Position numbers and translations under genes: made by a program | NCBI GenBank assembly: GCA_963816685.1 | Contig: CAWFMB010000003.1 | Location: forward strand, 245,143 to 309,142 | Length of the DNA: 64,000 nt | From: CAVYUC01 sp963816685 | GTDB taxonomy: Bacteria; Bacteroidota; Bacteroidia; Bacteroidales; Prolixibacteraceae | Direction of reading: 5' to 3' | Shown: piece by piece, positions 1 to 9,600 of the stretch | How positions within the stretch are numbered: the stretch's first letter is position 1 | Layout: each line of letters begins with the position of its first letter | Notes under the pieces: model-generated | The model's input: the letters and a program-made list of their open reading frames with translations, nothing else | Database searches by the model: none | What the model was told of the DNA's origin: nothing

Positions 1-587
1 TACTCTGCCGAAATGAAGACAATTTTATTCTGTCTCATCCGGATGTTCAAAATTATCTTGCTGAATTTGATTTCGGATTAAGCAGTTCAGGGGATCAAAT
101 CCGTTTGTTCGACAATCTTGGACAACTGGTGGATCAGGTGACATTTGGTACCGAATCACCATGGCCGGAAGAACCAAACGGAACCGGTATGACACTCGAA
201 CTCCGAAATTATTCGAACGATAATTTGTTGGCAGAATCCTGGAAAGCTTCTCTTGATATTTTTGGAACTCCCGGAAGAATAAACAGCATTACTACTGAAT
301 CAAAGGTTGTTGAAAATATTAATTCATTACAAACTTTGAAAATTTATCCGAATCCGTTTACCAATCAAACACGGATTGAAGTGAATATCCAAAATCTGAA
401 ACCGGTTTCAGTCGAAATTTATTCGCTGCAGGGAAAGCTTGTTTACATGAAAAAAACACCGGATAATTACATCATCTGGAATGGAAAAACCAATGAAGGA
501 CAAAATTTACATGCAGGAGTTTATGTGTGTAAAGTCAAATGTGGAAGCGAAGTTCTTGTTTCGAAACTTGTTTTAAATCCAAATTAA
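1..587 (+). CDS. 3' end of a secreted lamin-tail-domain protein with T9SS sorting domain (partial)
   Basis: The frame is open from the left edge of the window, so the gene starts outside it. The first ~90 visible residues have the lamin-tail (LTD) pattern: a polar stretch, then FGLSSSGDQIRLFD, VDQVTFG, PWPEEPNGTGMTLEL and a closing GTPGRIN. The last ~75 residues form a type IX secretion sorting domain (LKIYPNPFTNQTRIEV, then GVYVCKVKCG and VSKLVLNPN), so the protein should be exported and anchored at, or released from, the cell surface. LTDs of this type often end CotH-kinase or nuclease-like surface proteins; the catalytic part is not visible, so no function is assigned. Confidence 0.85.
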   Translation, partial: LCRNEDNFILSHPDVQNYLAEFDFGLSSSGDQIRLFDNLGQLVDQVTFGTESPWPEEPNGTGMTLELRNYSNDNLLAESWKASLDIFGTPGRINSITTESKVVENINSLQTLKIYPNPFTNQTRIEVNIQNLKPVSVEIYSLQGKLVYMKKTPDNYIIWNGKTNEGQNLHAGVYVCKVKCGSEVLVSKLVLNPN

Positions 588-766
588 TAATCAGTTAATT
601 AATATTTATTACCACCTTAGTCATTAAGGATAAAAACATTTTTTATCAGATCGTAATTTTTGCAATTTAGAAGTAATCCTGTGGGTTGTAAAATAAAATA
701 AAAACTGCAGGGAAGAAACTCAAACTTTTAGATGATTTGGCTGTTTAACAATTCATAATCATTACT

Positions 767-2413
767 ATGGGTTTCATTAAAAAAGCTGAACATATAAAAC
801 GGTATAAAGATCTGGCCTTACTTCTTATTAAATATGGTCGGTCTGATATCGTTAAACAAATGGATTTGACGGGGCCCGATATGTCTCAGGAAACTGTTTC
901 TGAATCAAAAGCCGAAAATTTATCTGACGATTTGGAAAAACTTGGGCCAACTTATGTCAAACTTGGGCAGTTTCTTTCAACTCGTGCTGATTTTTTACCA
1001 CCACAGTATTTAAAAGCGCTGTCACGGCTACAGGACAAAGTAAAACCAATTCCTGAAGAAGAAGTTGAAAGTATTATTACTTCAGAATTGGGAATCAGAA
1101 TTTCAAAAGCATTTGATCGTTTTGAAACTATGCCAATGGCATCAGCATCAATCGGTCAGGTGCATTTTGCAAAACTAAGGGGAGGAAAACCAGTTGCGGT
1201 AAAAATTCAGCGTCCAAATATACGCGAACAGATTTTCAATGATTTGGATGCTTTTGAAGAAATTGCTGAATTTCTTGAAAAAAATACAAGTTTGGGCAAA
1301 CAACTCATGCTTCAGGCAACTTTGAAAGAATTTAGAAAAGCCATGTTACAGGAGTTGGATTACTGGCAGGAAGCACAAAATCTGATACATCTTGAAAGAA
1401 ACCTGCAGGAATTCGATAAAATAGTGATTCCATTGCCGGTTTCTGATTATGTAAGCTCACGCGTGCTTACGATGGATTATGTAAAAGGTAAGAATATAAG
1501 TAAACTAACTCCACTTGGGCAAATTGATATTGATGGTAAAGTGTTGGCCGAGCAACTTTTTAAAGCCTATCTGAAACAAATTTTAATCGATGGTTTTTAT
1601 CATGCCGACCCACATCCGGGGAATATTTATATAACCGATACGGGAGGTCTGGCTTTACTTGATTTGGGAATGGTGGCACATGTTTCCGAAAAATTAAAAG
1701 CAAAATTAATCCGGCTCCTTTTAGCTGTTAGCGAGGGAGATGGTGAGAAAGCCGCCGAATATGCAATTAAAATTGGAAAAAAGGAACATTTGGCTAATGA
1801 GGAAATATTTGTTCGGAATATAAATGAACTTATAACGAAAACATATAACAGCAGTATAAAACAAATTGAAGTTGGTCGTCTTGTTCTTGAAATGACCAAA
1901 ATTTCAGCTCAAAATGGAATCCGGCTTCCCGATGAGATTGTGATGCTGGGCAAAACCCTGCTGAATCTGGATAAAGTAGGCCGTATACTTGATTCAAATT
2001 TCGATCCGAATGCCTCTCTGAGGCGCAATGCTGCCGAATTGATGCAGGAACGTATGAGGAAAAGTTTTTCTCCCGGAAATTTCTATGAAGCATTGCTCGA
2101 TTCAAAAAATCTTATCGAACATCTTCCTGGCAGAATCAATAAAATTATGGAATCCTTGTCAAATAATCGTTTTACCATCCGGACCAAAATGGTTGATGAG
2201 AAATTTTTTATTTCAGGTTTGAAGGAAGCAGCCAACCGTTTAACCATTGGTTTAGTGCTGGCAGCATTAATTATTGGAGCAGCATTATTAATGCAGGTCC
2301 AAACCTCATTCACTATTTTAGGTTATCCCGGACTCGCTATTCTTCTTTTCCTGTTGGCAGCTATTGGCGGGTTTGTACTTGTTTTCCGGGCAATGTTTAA
2401 AGACAGGGAGTGA
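767..2413 (+). CDS. ABC1/UbiB (AarF/ADCK) family atypical kinase
   Basis: 548 residues, close to the usual UbiB length. Family motifs appear in order: KLGQ (residues 65-68), the alanine-rich loop ASIGQ (~127-131), VAVKIQRP with the invariant lysine (K146), ELDYWQEAQN (the ExD motif), HADPHPGNI starting at H279, and LLDLG with the metal-binding Asp near 299. Two hydrophobic segments close the protein (~495-545), as in membrane-anchored UbiB proteins. Family members bind ATP and support lipid or quinone metabolism (UbiB in ubiquinone synthesis). Bacteroidota make menaquinone, so the exact role here is open. It starts with ATG after a ~180-base spacer and stands alone, convergent with the DUF1206 gene. 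Confidence 0.88.
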   Translation: MGFIKKAEHIKRYKDLALLLIKYGRSDIVKQMDLTGPDMSQETVSESKAENLSDDLEKLGPTYVKLGQFLSTRADFLPPQYLKALSRLQDKVKPIPEEEVESIITSELGIRISKAFDRFETMPMASASIGQVHFAKLRGGKPVAVKIQRPNIREQIFNDLDAFEEIAEFLEKNTSLGKQLMLQATLKEFRKAMLQELDYWQEAQNLIHLERNLQEFDKIVIPLPVSDYVSSRVLTMDYVKGKNISKLTPLGQIDIDGKVLAEQLFKAYLKQILIDGFYHADPHPGNIYITDTGGLALLDLGMVAHVSEKLKAKLIRLLLAVSEGDGEKAAEYAIKIGKKEHLANEEIFVRNINELITKTYNSSIKQIEVGRLVLEMTKISAQNGIRLPDEIVMLGKTLLNLDKVGRILDSNFDPNASLRRNAAELMQERMRKSFSPGNFYEALLDSKNLIEHLPGRINKIMESLSNNRFTIRTKMVDEKFFISGLKEAANRLTIGLVLAALIIGAALLMQVQTSFTILGYPGLAILLFLLAAIGGFVLVFRAMFKDRE

Positions 2414-2451
2414 GCAATTCAATTAGCTTAACTTCCAAAATATGTTTACAG

Positions 2452-3252
2452 CTATCCAACCATTGTCATATCGCGGTAACGGGCTTTTATAAAAAGAAAA
2501 ATTCCATACATGGCTAATCCGATTGCTACACCCGATAAAATAATTGAACCAAACTCATTTTGAAGAAAACTAAACGCTTCTTTTGTGCCTCCGGCTTGCT
2601 CTGAACTTGAAAAAAAAGCAGCCTTATACGTTAAGAATGCAACTACACCAATCACTATTCCTCGCGCGGTATAACCTACTTTACCAAAAGTAAGCACTGC
2701 CTTTTGGGCTTTTTGCGGAAGACCTTGTTCTTTAACCTTTTCTTTAAACTTCCCGGTATAGGCTCTGAACATCTGATATAGTGCTTTCCCAAGAAAAACA
2801 GTGGCTATAATGGCGACAATAATCTGTCCGAATGAATGGCTAAGTGCTTTTGCAATTAAAGATTCCTGGCTGCTACCAGAACCGCTGCCCTGGCCACTTC
2901 CTGATCCGGTAAGAATCTGGATTGCTGAAAAAGCAAGTAATCCGTATAAAATACCACTTGAAAAATACCCAATACGTCTGACAATTCCTTTGGCATCATT
3001 GCCTTTATCTTCCGGATCCTTAAATGCCTGATAAAAACGCCAGAAAACATAGGCAACCAATCCTAAAGCAGTTATTGCAAGTAAAACTGAACCAAAAGTA
3101 CTACCCGATAAATACTTCAGGGCATCGCTGCTGCCTGATTTTGAACCTCCCCGTCCAACAGCCGCCATGAATGTAAGCGCACCAATTAACGTATATACAA
3201 AACCTTTTGAAGCAATACCAAATCGTGCTATGTTTTCCTTTTTCTTTTCCAT
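2452..3252 (-). CDS. DUF1206 family integral membrane protein
   Basis: 266 residues with about six hydrophobic segments arranged as three repeats of two (beginning near residues 10, 95 and 185). Each repeat opens with a KxGYxARGxV/KGFVY-like sequence (IASKGFVYTLIGA, VRRIGYFSSGILYG, FGKVGYTARGIVIG), the signature of DUF1206. A Gly/Ser-rich linker sits near residues 115-130. The function of the family is unknown; the protein is predicted in the cytoplasmic membrane. It converges on the UbiB-like gene with only 38 bases between stops and no clear terminator. Confidence 0.85.
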   Translation of the reverse strand: MEKKKENIARFGIASKGFVYTLIGALTFMAAVGRGGSKSGSSDALKYLSGSTFGSVLLAITALGLVAYVFWRFYQAFKDPEDKGNDAKGIVRRIGYFSSGILYGLLAFSAIQILTGSGSGQGSGSGSSQESLIAKALSHSFGQIIVAIIATVFLGKALYQMFRAYTGKFKEKVKEQGLPQKAQKAVLTFGKVGYTARGIVIGVVAFLTYKAAFFSSSEQAGGTKEAFSFLQNEFGSIILSGVAIGLAMYGIFLFIKARYRDMTMVG

Positions 3253-3362
3253 AATTCTATAATATGATGCCCGGGTTAATGAGCTTGTAACATTGAAGCG
3301 TAATAATAATAAAACTCATAATACAGCCGGAAGGTTTAACATATTGTCACTTTTATATAAAT

Positions 3363-3492
3363 TTATTTTGGATGAAAACCAGAATATATCATTTTGCCGG
3401 TGCTGTTGTAAAATTTTATTTTACAGATATTTAGATTGTTGTCAGCAAAGAACAATTCATTGCGAGCAGGGTTTGGGAAAACTTTAAAATCA
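3363..3492 (-). pseudogene. out-of-frame, shortened T9SS sorting domain of the upstream secreted protein
   Basis: Immediately after the stop of the preceding secreted protein, a different reading frame encodes SDFKVFPNPARNELFFADN, then LNICKIKFYNSTGKMIYSG. The KVFPNPARNEL and NSTGKMIYSG segments are diagnostic of a T9SS type A sorting domain. One base inserted near 3,485-3,492 would join it to the secreted protein. It also ends early, lacking the usual final GxYxVKI...KxxK strand; a decayed version may lie just beyond in yet another frame. It is either a decaying C-terminus or a sequencing error. Confidence 0.6.
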
Positions 3493-4581
3493 GAATGTTG
3501 AAGTATTAAACGGCATGGCAAGTGGCATGAGCGGTTTTCCCCCACCTCCAATGGTTTGCGGTGAATTATTATCAACAACATTTAAATTATTAAAAATTTT
3601 AGCCATATCCCTGGTCCACGGAGAATTTAGATTGTTTTGAGCCATTGGGAAACCCCATGCATTTTCAAATTCATCAGTGACCCGTCCTTTATCCGACCAT
3701 TCAGTGACAAGGGCATAAACATCCCAGGCTGTATCATCCACTATATATGCCCCGTATTTTTGGAATGTAAACGCAAGAATTTTAGCAGGAACAGTTTCCA
3801 GCTGAAGTTCGTCTAAATTTAAATCGCGGGGTAAAGCCAGTAATGCACCCATCCGGCACTCCTTCACTACCGGATTTGATCGTTTTGAATAATAAGCCGA
3901 TGCTGCATATCCGTCAGCTCTTCGCGCGGGCCAGCGGAAACCTTTTGTTTGCCCGTCATAATAAAGGTTTTCTGCCGCATAAACATTTATTTTCAATACG
4001 TGCTTTACAGTGTCATCCGGTTCATCCAATTCGCCCAGCCGGAGCGCTCCGCCAACAGCCGATAAACCTGAACCACCATGTGCGCCATAGATTCCGTCAC
4101 CATAAATATTAACATCATCAAACAGATAATGCGAAGTAGCAGTTTCCGATGTACATCGTGAAAAAGGTTGTGTTTGTTTAATTGTTACTCCATCGGGCAT
4201 TAAAACTGCCAGGCCTGAATTTGGTGTCGACCCGTCCCAGGTTTCAGGACTCACAATGAAATTTTTTGGAACAGGGGCCTTAAACAATAAAGGGCCTTCT
4301 TCGGTACATCTGTCTTTTTCGCGGTCCCAACCTGCATAATTTGTATAAATTTCTTCAAGCGGAGCATCTGCCTCCATAATGATTAAATCTTCGTCTACAG
4401 TCATTCCGGCACCCGATACAGATTCAAGCAGTGCCGGAATATATACTGCATCTGAACCAATGGGCATATTCCATATTGATGTTTCAGAAAAAGGCCATTT
4501 TAATGGATCCCTTTGTGCAAAGAGGTTTAAACTGCATAAAAGAATGAACAAAACAGGAATAAGGTTTCTTATTAATAGCAT
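3490..4581 (-). CDS. secreted protein of unknown function, likely lacking its C-terminal sorting domain through a frameshift
   Basis: 363 residues starting with a clear Sec signal peptide (LLIRNLIPVLFILLCSLNLFAQ). The mature protein opens with WPFSETSIWNMPIGSDAVYIPA; I do not recognise a catalytic family. Aromatic- and glycine-rich segments (GIYGAHGGSGLSAVGG, FRWPARRADGYAAS) suggest a compact secreted beta-rich domain. The frame stops at ...MPFNTSTF. Directly beyond the stop, in another frame, lies a sorting-domain-like sequence (next entry), so the authentic gene probably ran on by about 40 codons or more. It is monocistronic, flanked by a ~230-base spacer and the divergent sigma gene. Confidence 0.7.
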   Translation of the reverse strand: MLLIRNLIPVLFILLCSLNLFAQRDPLKWPFSETSIWNMPIGSDAVYIPALLESVSGAGMTVDEDLIIMEADAPLEEIYTNYAGWDREKDRCTEEGPLLFKAPVPKNFIVSPETWDGSTPNSGLAVLMPDGVTIKQTQPFSRCTSETATSHYLFDDVNIYGDGIYGAHGGSGLSAVGGALRLGELDEPDDTVKHVLKINVYAAENLYYDGQTKGFRWPARRADGYAASAYYSKRSNPVVKECRMGALLALPRDLNLDELQLETVPAKILAFTFQKYGAYIVDDTAWDVYALVTEWSDKGRVTDEFENAWGFPMAQNNLNSPWTRDMAKIFNNLNVVDNNSPQTIGGGGKPLMPLAMPFNTSTF

Positions 4582-4749
4582 AACTAAATATTAGGTTTAT
4601 CAGGTAAATATATCATTTTAAAAATTCTTTTAAGTACGATTTATTTTCCTGGTTAAAATCCAATGCTTGTTAAAGAGTTTTTTGTATTTTACTAGATTGT
4701 AAATTTCTAAATCAATGGGCTTTATAAGTTTTTGTAAAATTTGTTTTGT

Positions 4750-5316
4750 GTGAAACAAAATTTTAATAATCAATATTGGCAAATCATTTGGAAAAAATTT
4801 AAAGCTGGCGACAGACAAGCTTTTGAAACTATTTATAATGAATTTATTGATGTTTTGTATGCTTATGGTTCTAAACTAACTTCTGATAAACCATTGCTTG
4901 AAGATTCAATTCAGGATTTGTTTATTGATGTTTATACTTACGGAAAAAGTCTGCGTCAACCGGAATATCTGGAGTTTTATTTGTTGAAAACCCTGAAACA
5001 TATTTTAATTAAAAAATTTAGGGAAAATAAAAAATTTGGCAGCAGTGAGGATATGAGTTTTCATTTAATCTTTCCTGTGGAAGAAATAGATGAAGAAGAA
5101 TTCACCAGGGAATCAAGATTTCAATTGTTGCGGGAGGAGTTAAAAAAACTTGATGTAAAAAAACGTGAACTACTGTTTCTTAAATTCAATAGTGGACTAA
5201 CGTATAGAGAAATAGGTGAAATGCTTAATATTAAGCCAGATACAGTAAAAAAACAAGTGCAGCGGATATTGCTTTATTTTAAGAAAAAGTTCAAAGAGAA
5301 TTCAACAGGAAAATAA
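4750..5316 (+). CDS. ECF-family RNA polymerase sigma factor (PUL 1 regulator)
   Basis: About 188 residues. Region 2 is visible (FKAGDRQAFETIYNEFIDVLYAYG, then DSIQDLFIDVY), and region 4 as KKRELLFLKFNSGLTYREIGEMLNI followed by the recognition helix PDTVKKQVQRILLYF. I chose the GTG at 4750; an in-frame TTG at 4741 is possible and there is no Shine-Dalgarno to decide. Followed by FecR and an STN-bearing SusC, it fits a FecI-type cascade: glycan bound at the outer membrane releases this sigma factor from FecR to switch on susCD. Confidence 0.87.
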   Translation: MKQNFNNQYWQIIWKKFKAGDRQAFETIYNEFIDVLYAYGSKLTSDKPLLEDSIQDLFIDVYTYGKSLRQPEYLEFYLLKTLKHILIKKFRENKKFGSSEDMSFHLIFPVEEIDEEEFTRESRFQLLREELKKLDVKKRELLFLKFNSGLTYREIGEMLNIKPDTVKKQVQRILLYFKKKFKENSTGK

Positions 5317-5393
5317 TTTTTCTGAAATCTTTAAGTTTTTTATGTCCCCTTTTTAAACTTTCCTTCTCTTATTACTGAATTAAATTTATTTTG

Positions 5394-6581
5394 ATGGATG
5401 TTTATGAGAATTTGATAGAAAACCCACTGTTTTTTAAATGGATATATTTTCCAACCGGGGAAATTGAAAATTACTGGTCGGATTATTTAAAACAAAATCC
5501 GGAAAATGCTGATAAAGTTTTAGAATTTAAGCATCAGTTTCAGAATCAGATGAAATACAAAAATGATCTGTTGAATGATTTTGATAAAAAGAAATTAGCT
5601 CAATCCATTTACCTGAAACTTGAAGAAGCAGACAGAAAAAAAAAGCGATCAGTTCAAATTAAAACTTTCTTACGCTATGCTGCAGTAGCATTATTGTTTT
5701 TTACTATCGGCAGCGTAGCCATTTATATTTATCTCAATCCAAATAATTCTCAAATTGTTGCTGACAATTCAATGCCTCTGAATGCACAGAACCCGGTGTT
5801 GATAATTGATGGATCACAAAAAATTAATCTGCAGCAAGGTAAATCTGAACTGGATTATTCCGGTAAAGATGAAATTGTAATCGACAACCAAAAAATGGTG
5901 AATAAAAAGAAGGTGAACAAATCCCCGGAAATGAATACATTGGTAATTCCATACGGGAACCATTCTGTAATTACATTGTCCGATAGTTCAAGGGTCTGGT
6001 TGAATGCAGGTAGCAGGTTAATTTATCCCTCAGAATTTACCGATAAAACCCGGGAAGTATTTCTTATAGGAGAGGCCTATTTTGAAGTTCAGAAAAATGA
6101 AAAGCAACCATTTGTCGTTAAAACCAGTGATCTCGAAATAAATGTTTTAGGAACTCACTTTAATGTATCAGCATATCCGGAAGATCTTTCAACACAAACA
6201 GTTCTTGCCGAAGGTAAAGTTGAAATAAATCCGTTAAATGCAGGACTGTTTCAGAAACATATTCTTTTGGAACCCGGACAAATGGCATATTACCAGAAAC
6301 AAAACAAAGAAACCAAAATTTATGAAGTGGAAGTGGAACAGTATATTTTGTGGACGCAGGGATTACTTAGCTTTGCTGATACCGATATAAGCCGCGTAAT
6401 AAAAAAACTTGAACGTTTTTACAGTGTTAACATTCAATTTGAAGACCCGATGAAAGGCTCAGTTAAAATTACTGGTAAGCTGGATGTAACTAAAGACATA
6501 TCTGTGGTGTTTGAATATCTTTCAAGATTAACCGGATTTAACTTTGAAAAAATAGGTGAACGCCAGTATGTTGTGAAATAG
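5394..6581 (+). CDS. FecR-type anti-sigma factor
   Basis: 395 residues. The cytoplasmic N-terminus is followed by one membrane helix (FLRYAAVALLFFTIGSVAIYIYL, ~90-113), then the periplasmic FecR domain with VIPYGNHSVITLSDSSRVWLNAGS and FEVQKNEKQPFVVKTSDL...VLGTHFNVSAYP. The C-terminal half (LWTQGLLSFADTDISRVIKKLERFY) is the usual domain that meets the STN domain of the receptor. The ATG at 5394 is preferred over a preceding TTG. It holds the neighbouring ECF sigma factor inactive until SusC signals. Confidence 0.9.
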   Translation: MDVYENLIENPLFFKWIYFPTGEIENYWSDYLKQNPENADKVLEFKHQFQNQMKYKNDLLNDFDKKKLAQSIYLKLEEADRKKKRSVQIKTFLRYAAVALLFFTIGSVAIYIYLNPNNSQIVADNSMPLNAQNPVLIIDGSQKINLQQGKSELDYSGKDEIVIDNQKMVNKKKVNKSPEMNTLVIPYGNHSVITLSDSSRVWLNAGSRLIYPSEFTDKTREVFLIGEAYFEVQKNEKQPFVVKTSDLEINVLGTHFNVSAYPEDLSTQTVLAEGKVEINPLNAGLFQKHILLEPGQMAYYQKQNKETKIYEVEVEQYILWTQGLLSFADTDISRVIKKLERFYSVNIQFEDPMKGSVKITGKLDVTKDISVVFEYLSRLTGFNFEKIGERQYVVK

Positions 6582-6583
6582 AA

Positions 6584-6613
6584 AACCGGAAAATGGTGGC
6601 ACATTTCCCGGTT
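6584..6613 (+). promoter_or_regulatory. hairpin between fecR and susC (attenuator or weak terminator)
   Basis: Just after the fecR stop, AACCGGAAAATG pairs with CATTTCCCGGTT (11 of 12 positions) around a six-base loop. No strong T-run follows, so it may be a pause or processing site as much as a terminator. A hairpin lies at the equivalent place in the second locus (48563-48597). Confidence 0.5.
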
Positions 6614-6666
6614 GGACTTAATTAATACCGATTAAAGTATTTATTAATATTTAACAAAACAAATTT

Positions 6667-9600
6667 ATGAAAAAAAAGTGGTTAACGAATTCCCTTAATC
6701 CGGGAATTGTAAAAAAAGCAATGCGAATTATGCGTATTACAATTATTCTCATTTTAGGAATTGTTTTAACTGCGAATGCTGAAAGTTATTCGCAGGCTAC
6801 AAAACTTAATGTACAGATGGAGAATCGCTCGGTACGCGATGTAATGAAGTTTATTGAAGAAAACAGTGAATTCGTTTTTCTTTATAAAACTGAAGATGTG
6901 GATGTGGATAAAAAAGTAGACGTTAACCTGCAGGATGCGACAATCCAGGAAATTTTGGATGAAGTACTTCAAGGTGAAAATGTTGAATATGATATCTACG
7001 ACAGGCAAATCCTCATCCGGAAAGCACCGGAACAAATCCGGCAGCAACAGCAGCAGCAACCCGGACGAAAAAACGTAACAGGTGTTGTTACTGATAAAGA
7101 TGGTTTGGGGTTGCCAGGTGTATCGGTTATAGTAAAAGGAACCTCAACCGGAACCGTTACCAACGAAGACGGAGAATTTAATTTTTCAATTCCGGCTGAT
7201 GCTGAAACATTACAGTTTTCATTTGTGGGAATGAAAACCCAGGAAGTGCCGGTTGACGGAAAAACAGTTTTTACAGTTATCATGAACGAAGATATTGTCG
7301 GAATGGAAGAGGTTGTGGTAATTGGTTACGGTACTGAAAAGAAACGTGATTTAACAGGTGCTATCAGTACAATTTCAGGCGAAACGATAAGTAAAATTCC
7401 GACAACTAATTTTCTGCAAAACCTGCAGGGACAAACAACCGGATTACAGGTTTCAAACAGTGGCGGACAAGCAGGTGCTTCTTCACGTATCCGTATTCGG
7501 GGTATAAATTCAATTTCTTCAAGTACAGATCCGCTTTGGGTTATTGATGGGTTAATAATGTCATCCGGTGATTTTGAAACTTTGAATCCTGCTGATATTC
7601 AATCGGTAGAAGTATTGAAAGATGCGGCCGCCACAGCAATTTACGGTTCAAGGGGGTCAAATGGTGTAATCATAGTTACAACAAAAAGAGGTACAACTTC
7701 GGAAACCCGGACAAATATTTCTGTAGTTACCGGAATATCGGATTTAACCCGAAAACCAGAGGATATCGGTTACCTGAATACTGCTGAATTTTTTGATATG
7801 ATGGACAGGGCAAGAGCGAATACCGGAGATTATGAGCCTTTTGATCCCAATAAAGATGTGATTCAAACCAATTATCTTTTGTATCCCGATGTTACAGGAT
7901 TGTCAAGAAGCGATGCACTTGCCACCAATACCGACTGGTATGACGAAGTGATGAGAATGGGGAATGCAACCGATATAAACGCTTCTTCTTCGGCACAGAA
8001 GGAAAACATGAATTTTTATGTTTCGCTGAATTACCGCAATGAAACAGGGGTGGTTAAATCAAACGATTTTGAACGTTTGAGCGGGTTAATGAACCTGAAC
8101 TTCAATGTGACCAAAAATTTTAATGTAGAAACAAAAGTTAATTTATCCTATACCACCAATAATCTGGCACCTAATAATCCGGTTGCACTCGGTCGCGGGA
8201 CTGAATCCACAACCACGGGAGGTTTTGCAGGAATGGTGGAAGGCGGGTTGCCCTGGCTTCCTGTTTATAACGAAGATGGCTCATACTGGAATCCTACTAC
8301 TCCAAACCTTGCAATGCTGGCCGACCCGCTTTACCGTCGCAGTCAGCAGGATCGTTACCGCGCTTTAATGGGTATCGCTCTTGAATATGCAATTCCCGGT
8401 GTTAAAGGGTTAAAATTAAGAGCAACTGCATCAAGCGATATTACCTACAGCCATTACATCGGATACATGCATCAGGCATTGAATACCCGTGGTATTTCTG
8501 TGGCTAATGACAATGCCTACTTTTCAAAAGACATGGTTTCAAATGTATATGCACTTTATAACCGGACTTTCGACAAGCACAGCTTAAATATCAGTACCGG
8601 AGTTGAAACACAGCGGATTTCAGGTTTTACAAGTGAAGTTGCCGGCGAAGAAATAATCGGGCAGTACCAGCAGGTTGGAATTCCGAACAATATCACTGAC
8701 TTTTTTGTAGGTGCCCGGCCAAATAATGAACACAACCTGATTGGTTATTTTGGACGTGTATCTTATAATTACGACAGCCGCTATTTGGTAAGTTTAAGCA
8801 TGCGCCGTGACGGGTCCTCACGTTTCAGTAAGGAAAACCGCTGGGAATTATTCCCTGCTGTTGGTCTGGGTTGGGTGCCAACTTCTGAATCATTCTGGAA
8901 TGTTTCGTTTATCGATTTCCTTAAGCTTCGCGGAAGTTACGGAAAAACCGGAAATCAGAATATCCCGCTTGTTAACGTGGATTCCTATTCAATGACACTT
9001 GCCAATCGATACGGAGATAATGTTTCGGGTGGTACACGTTTGTCAGTTGTAGGTTCCGATGTGACATGGGAAGTTACCAATGCACTTGATTTAGGCGCTG
9101 ATTTTATGATGTTTGATAACCGTATTTCCGGAACAATTGGTTACTATAAACAGGATATTTCCCGTTTGTTGCTTGCTGTCCCAATTCCCAATTCTGCAGG
9201 CTATTCAAAATTGTGGTCCAATATTGGCGATATGACAAACAAGGGTCTGGAATTTAATTTGCATACAATAAATGTTCAAACCGATAATTTCAGGTGGGAA
9301 ACCAGTTTTAACATTACCACCAATAAAAATGAAATTACCAAACTGTCACCCGATTTGGATAATGAAGGAAAAGGAATTGTAGTTGGACGAAATATTACCC
9401 GTACAGGTTCTGAATTGGGTATGTTTTATTTAACTGAATATGCCGGCGTTAATCCGGATAATGGCGTGGATATGGTATACGAAATTGATCAGGACGTTTA
9501 CAAGGAAACCGGGAAAACAGTGATTGTAATGGTAAATGGCGAACCAAGGAAAATTCCGGCAAATCCGGCAAATATTGCCAATAACCGGTTTATTCAGGAA

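Noticed and set aside
1627..2313. Three minus-strand frames of 76-91 codons inside the UbiB-like gene.
   Set aside because: They overlap a clear gene with all family motifs and show no features of their own.
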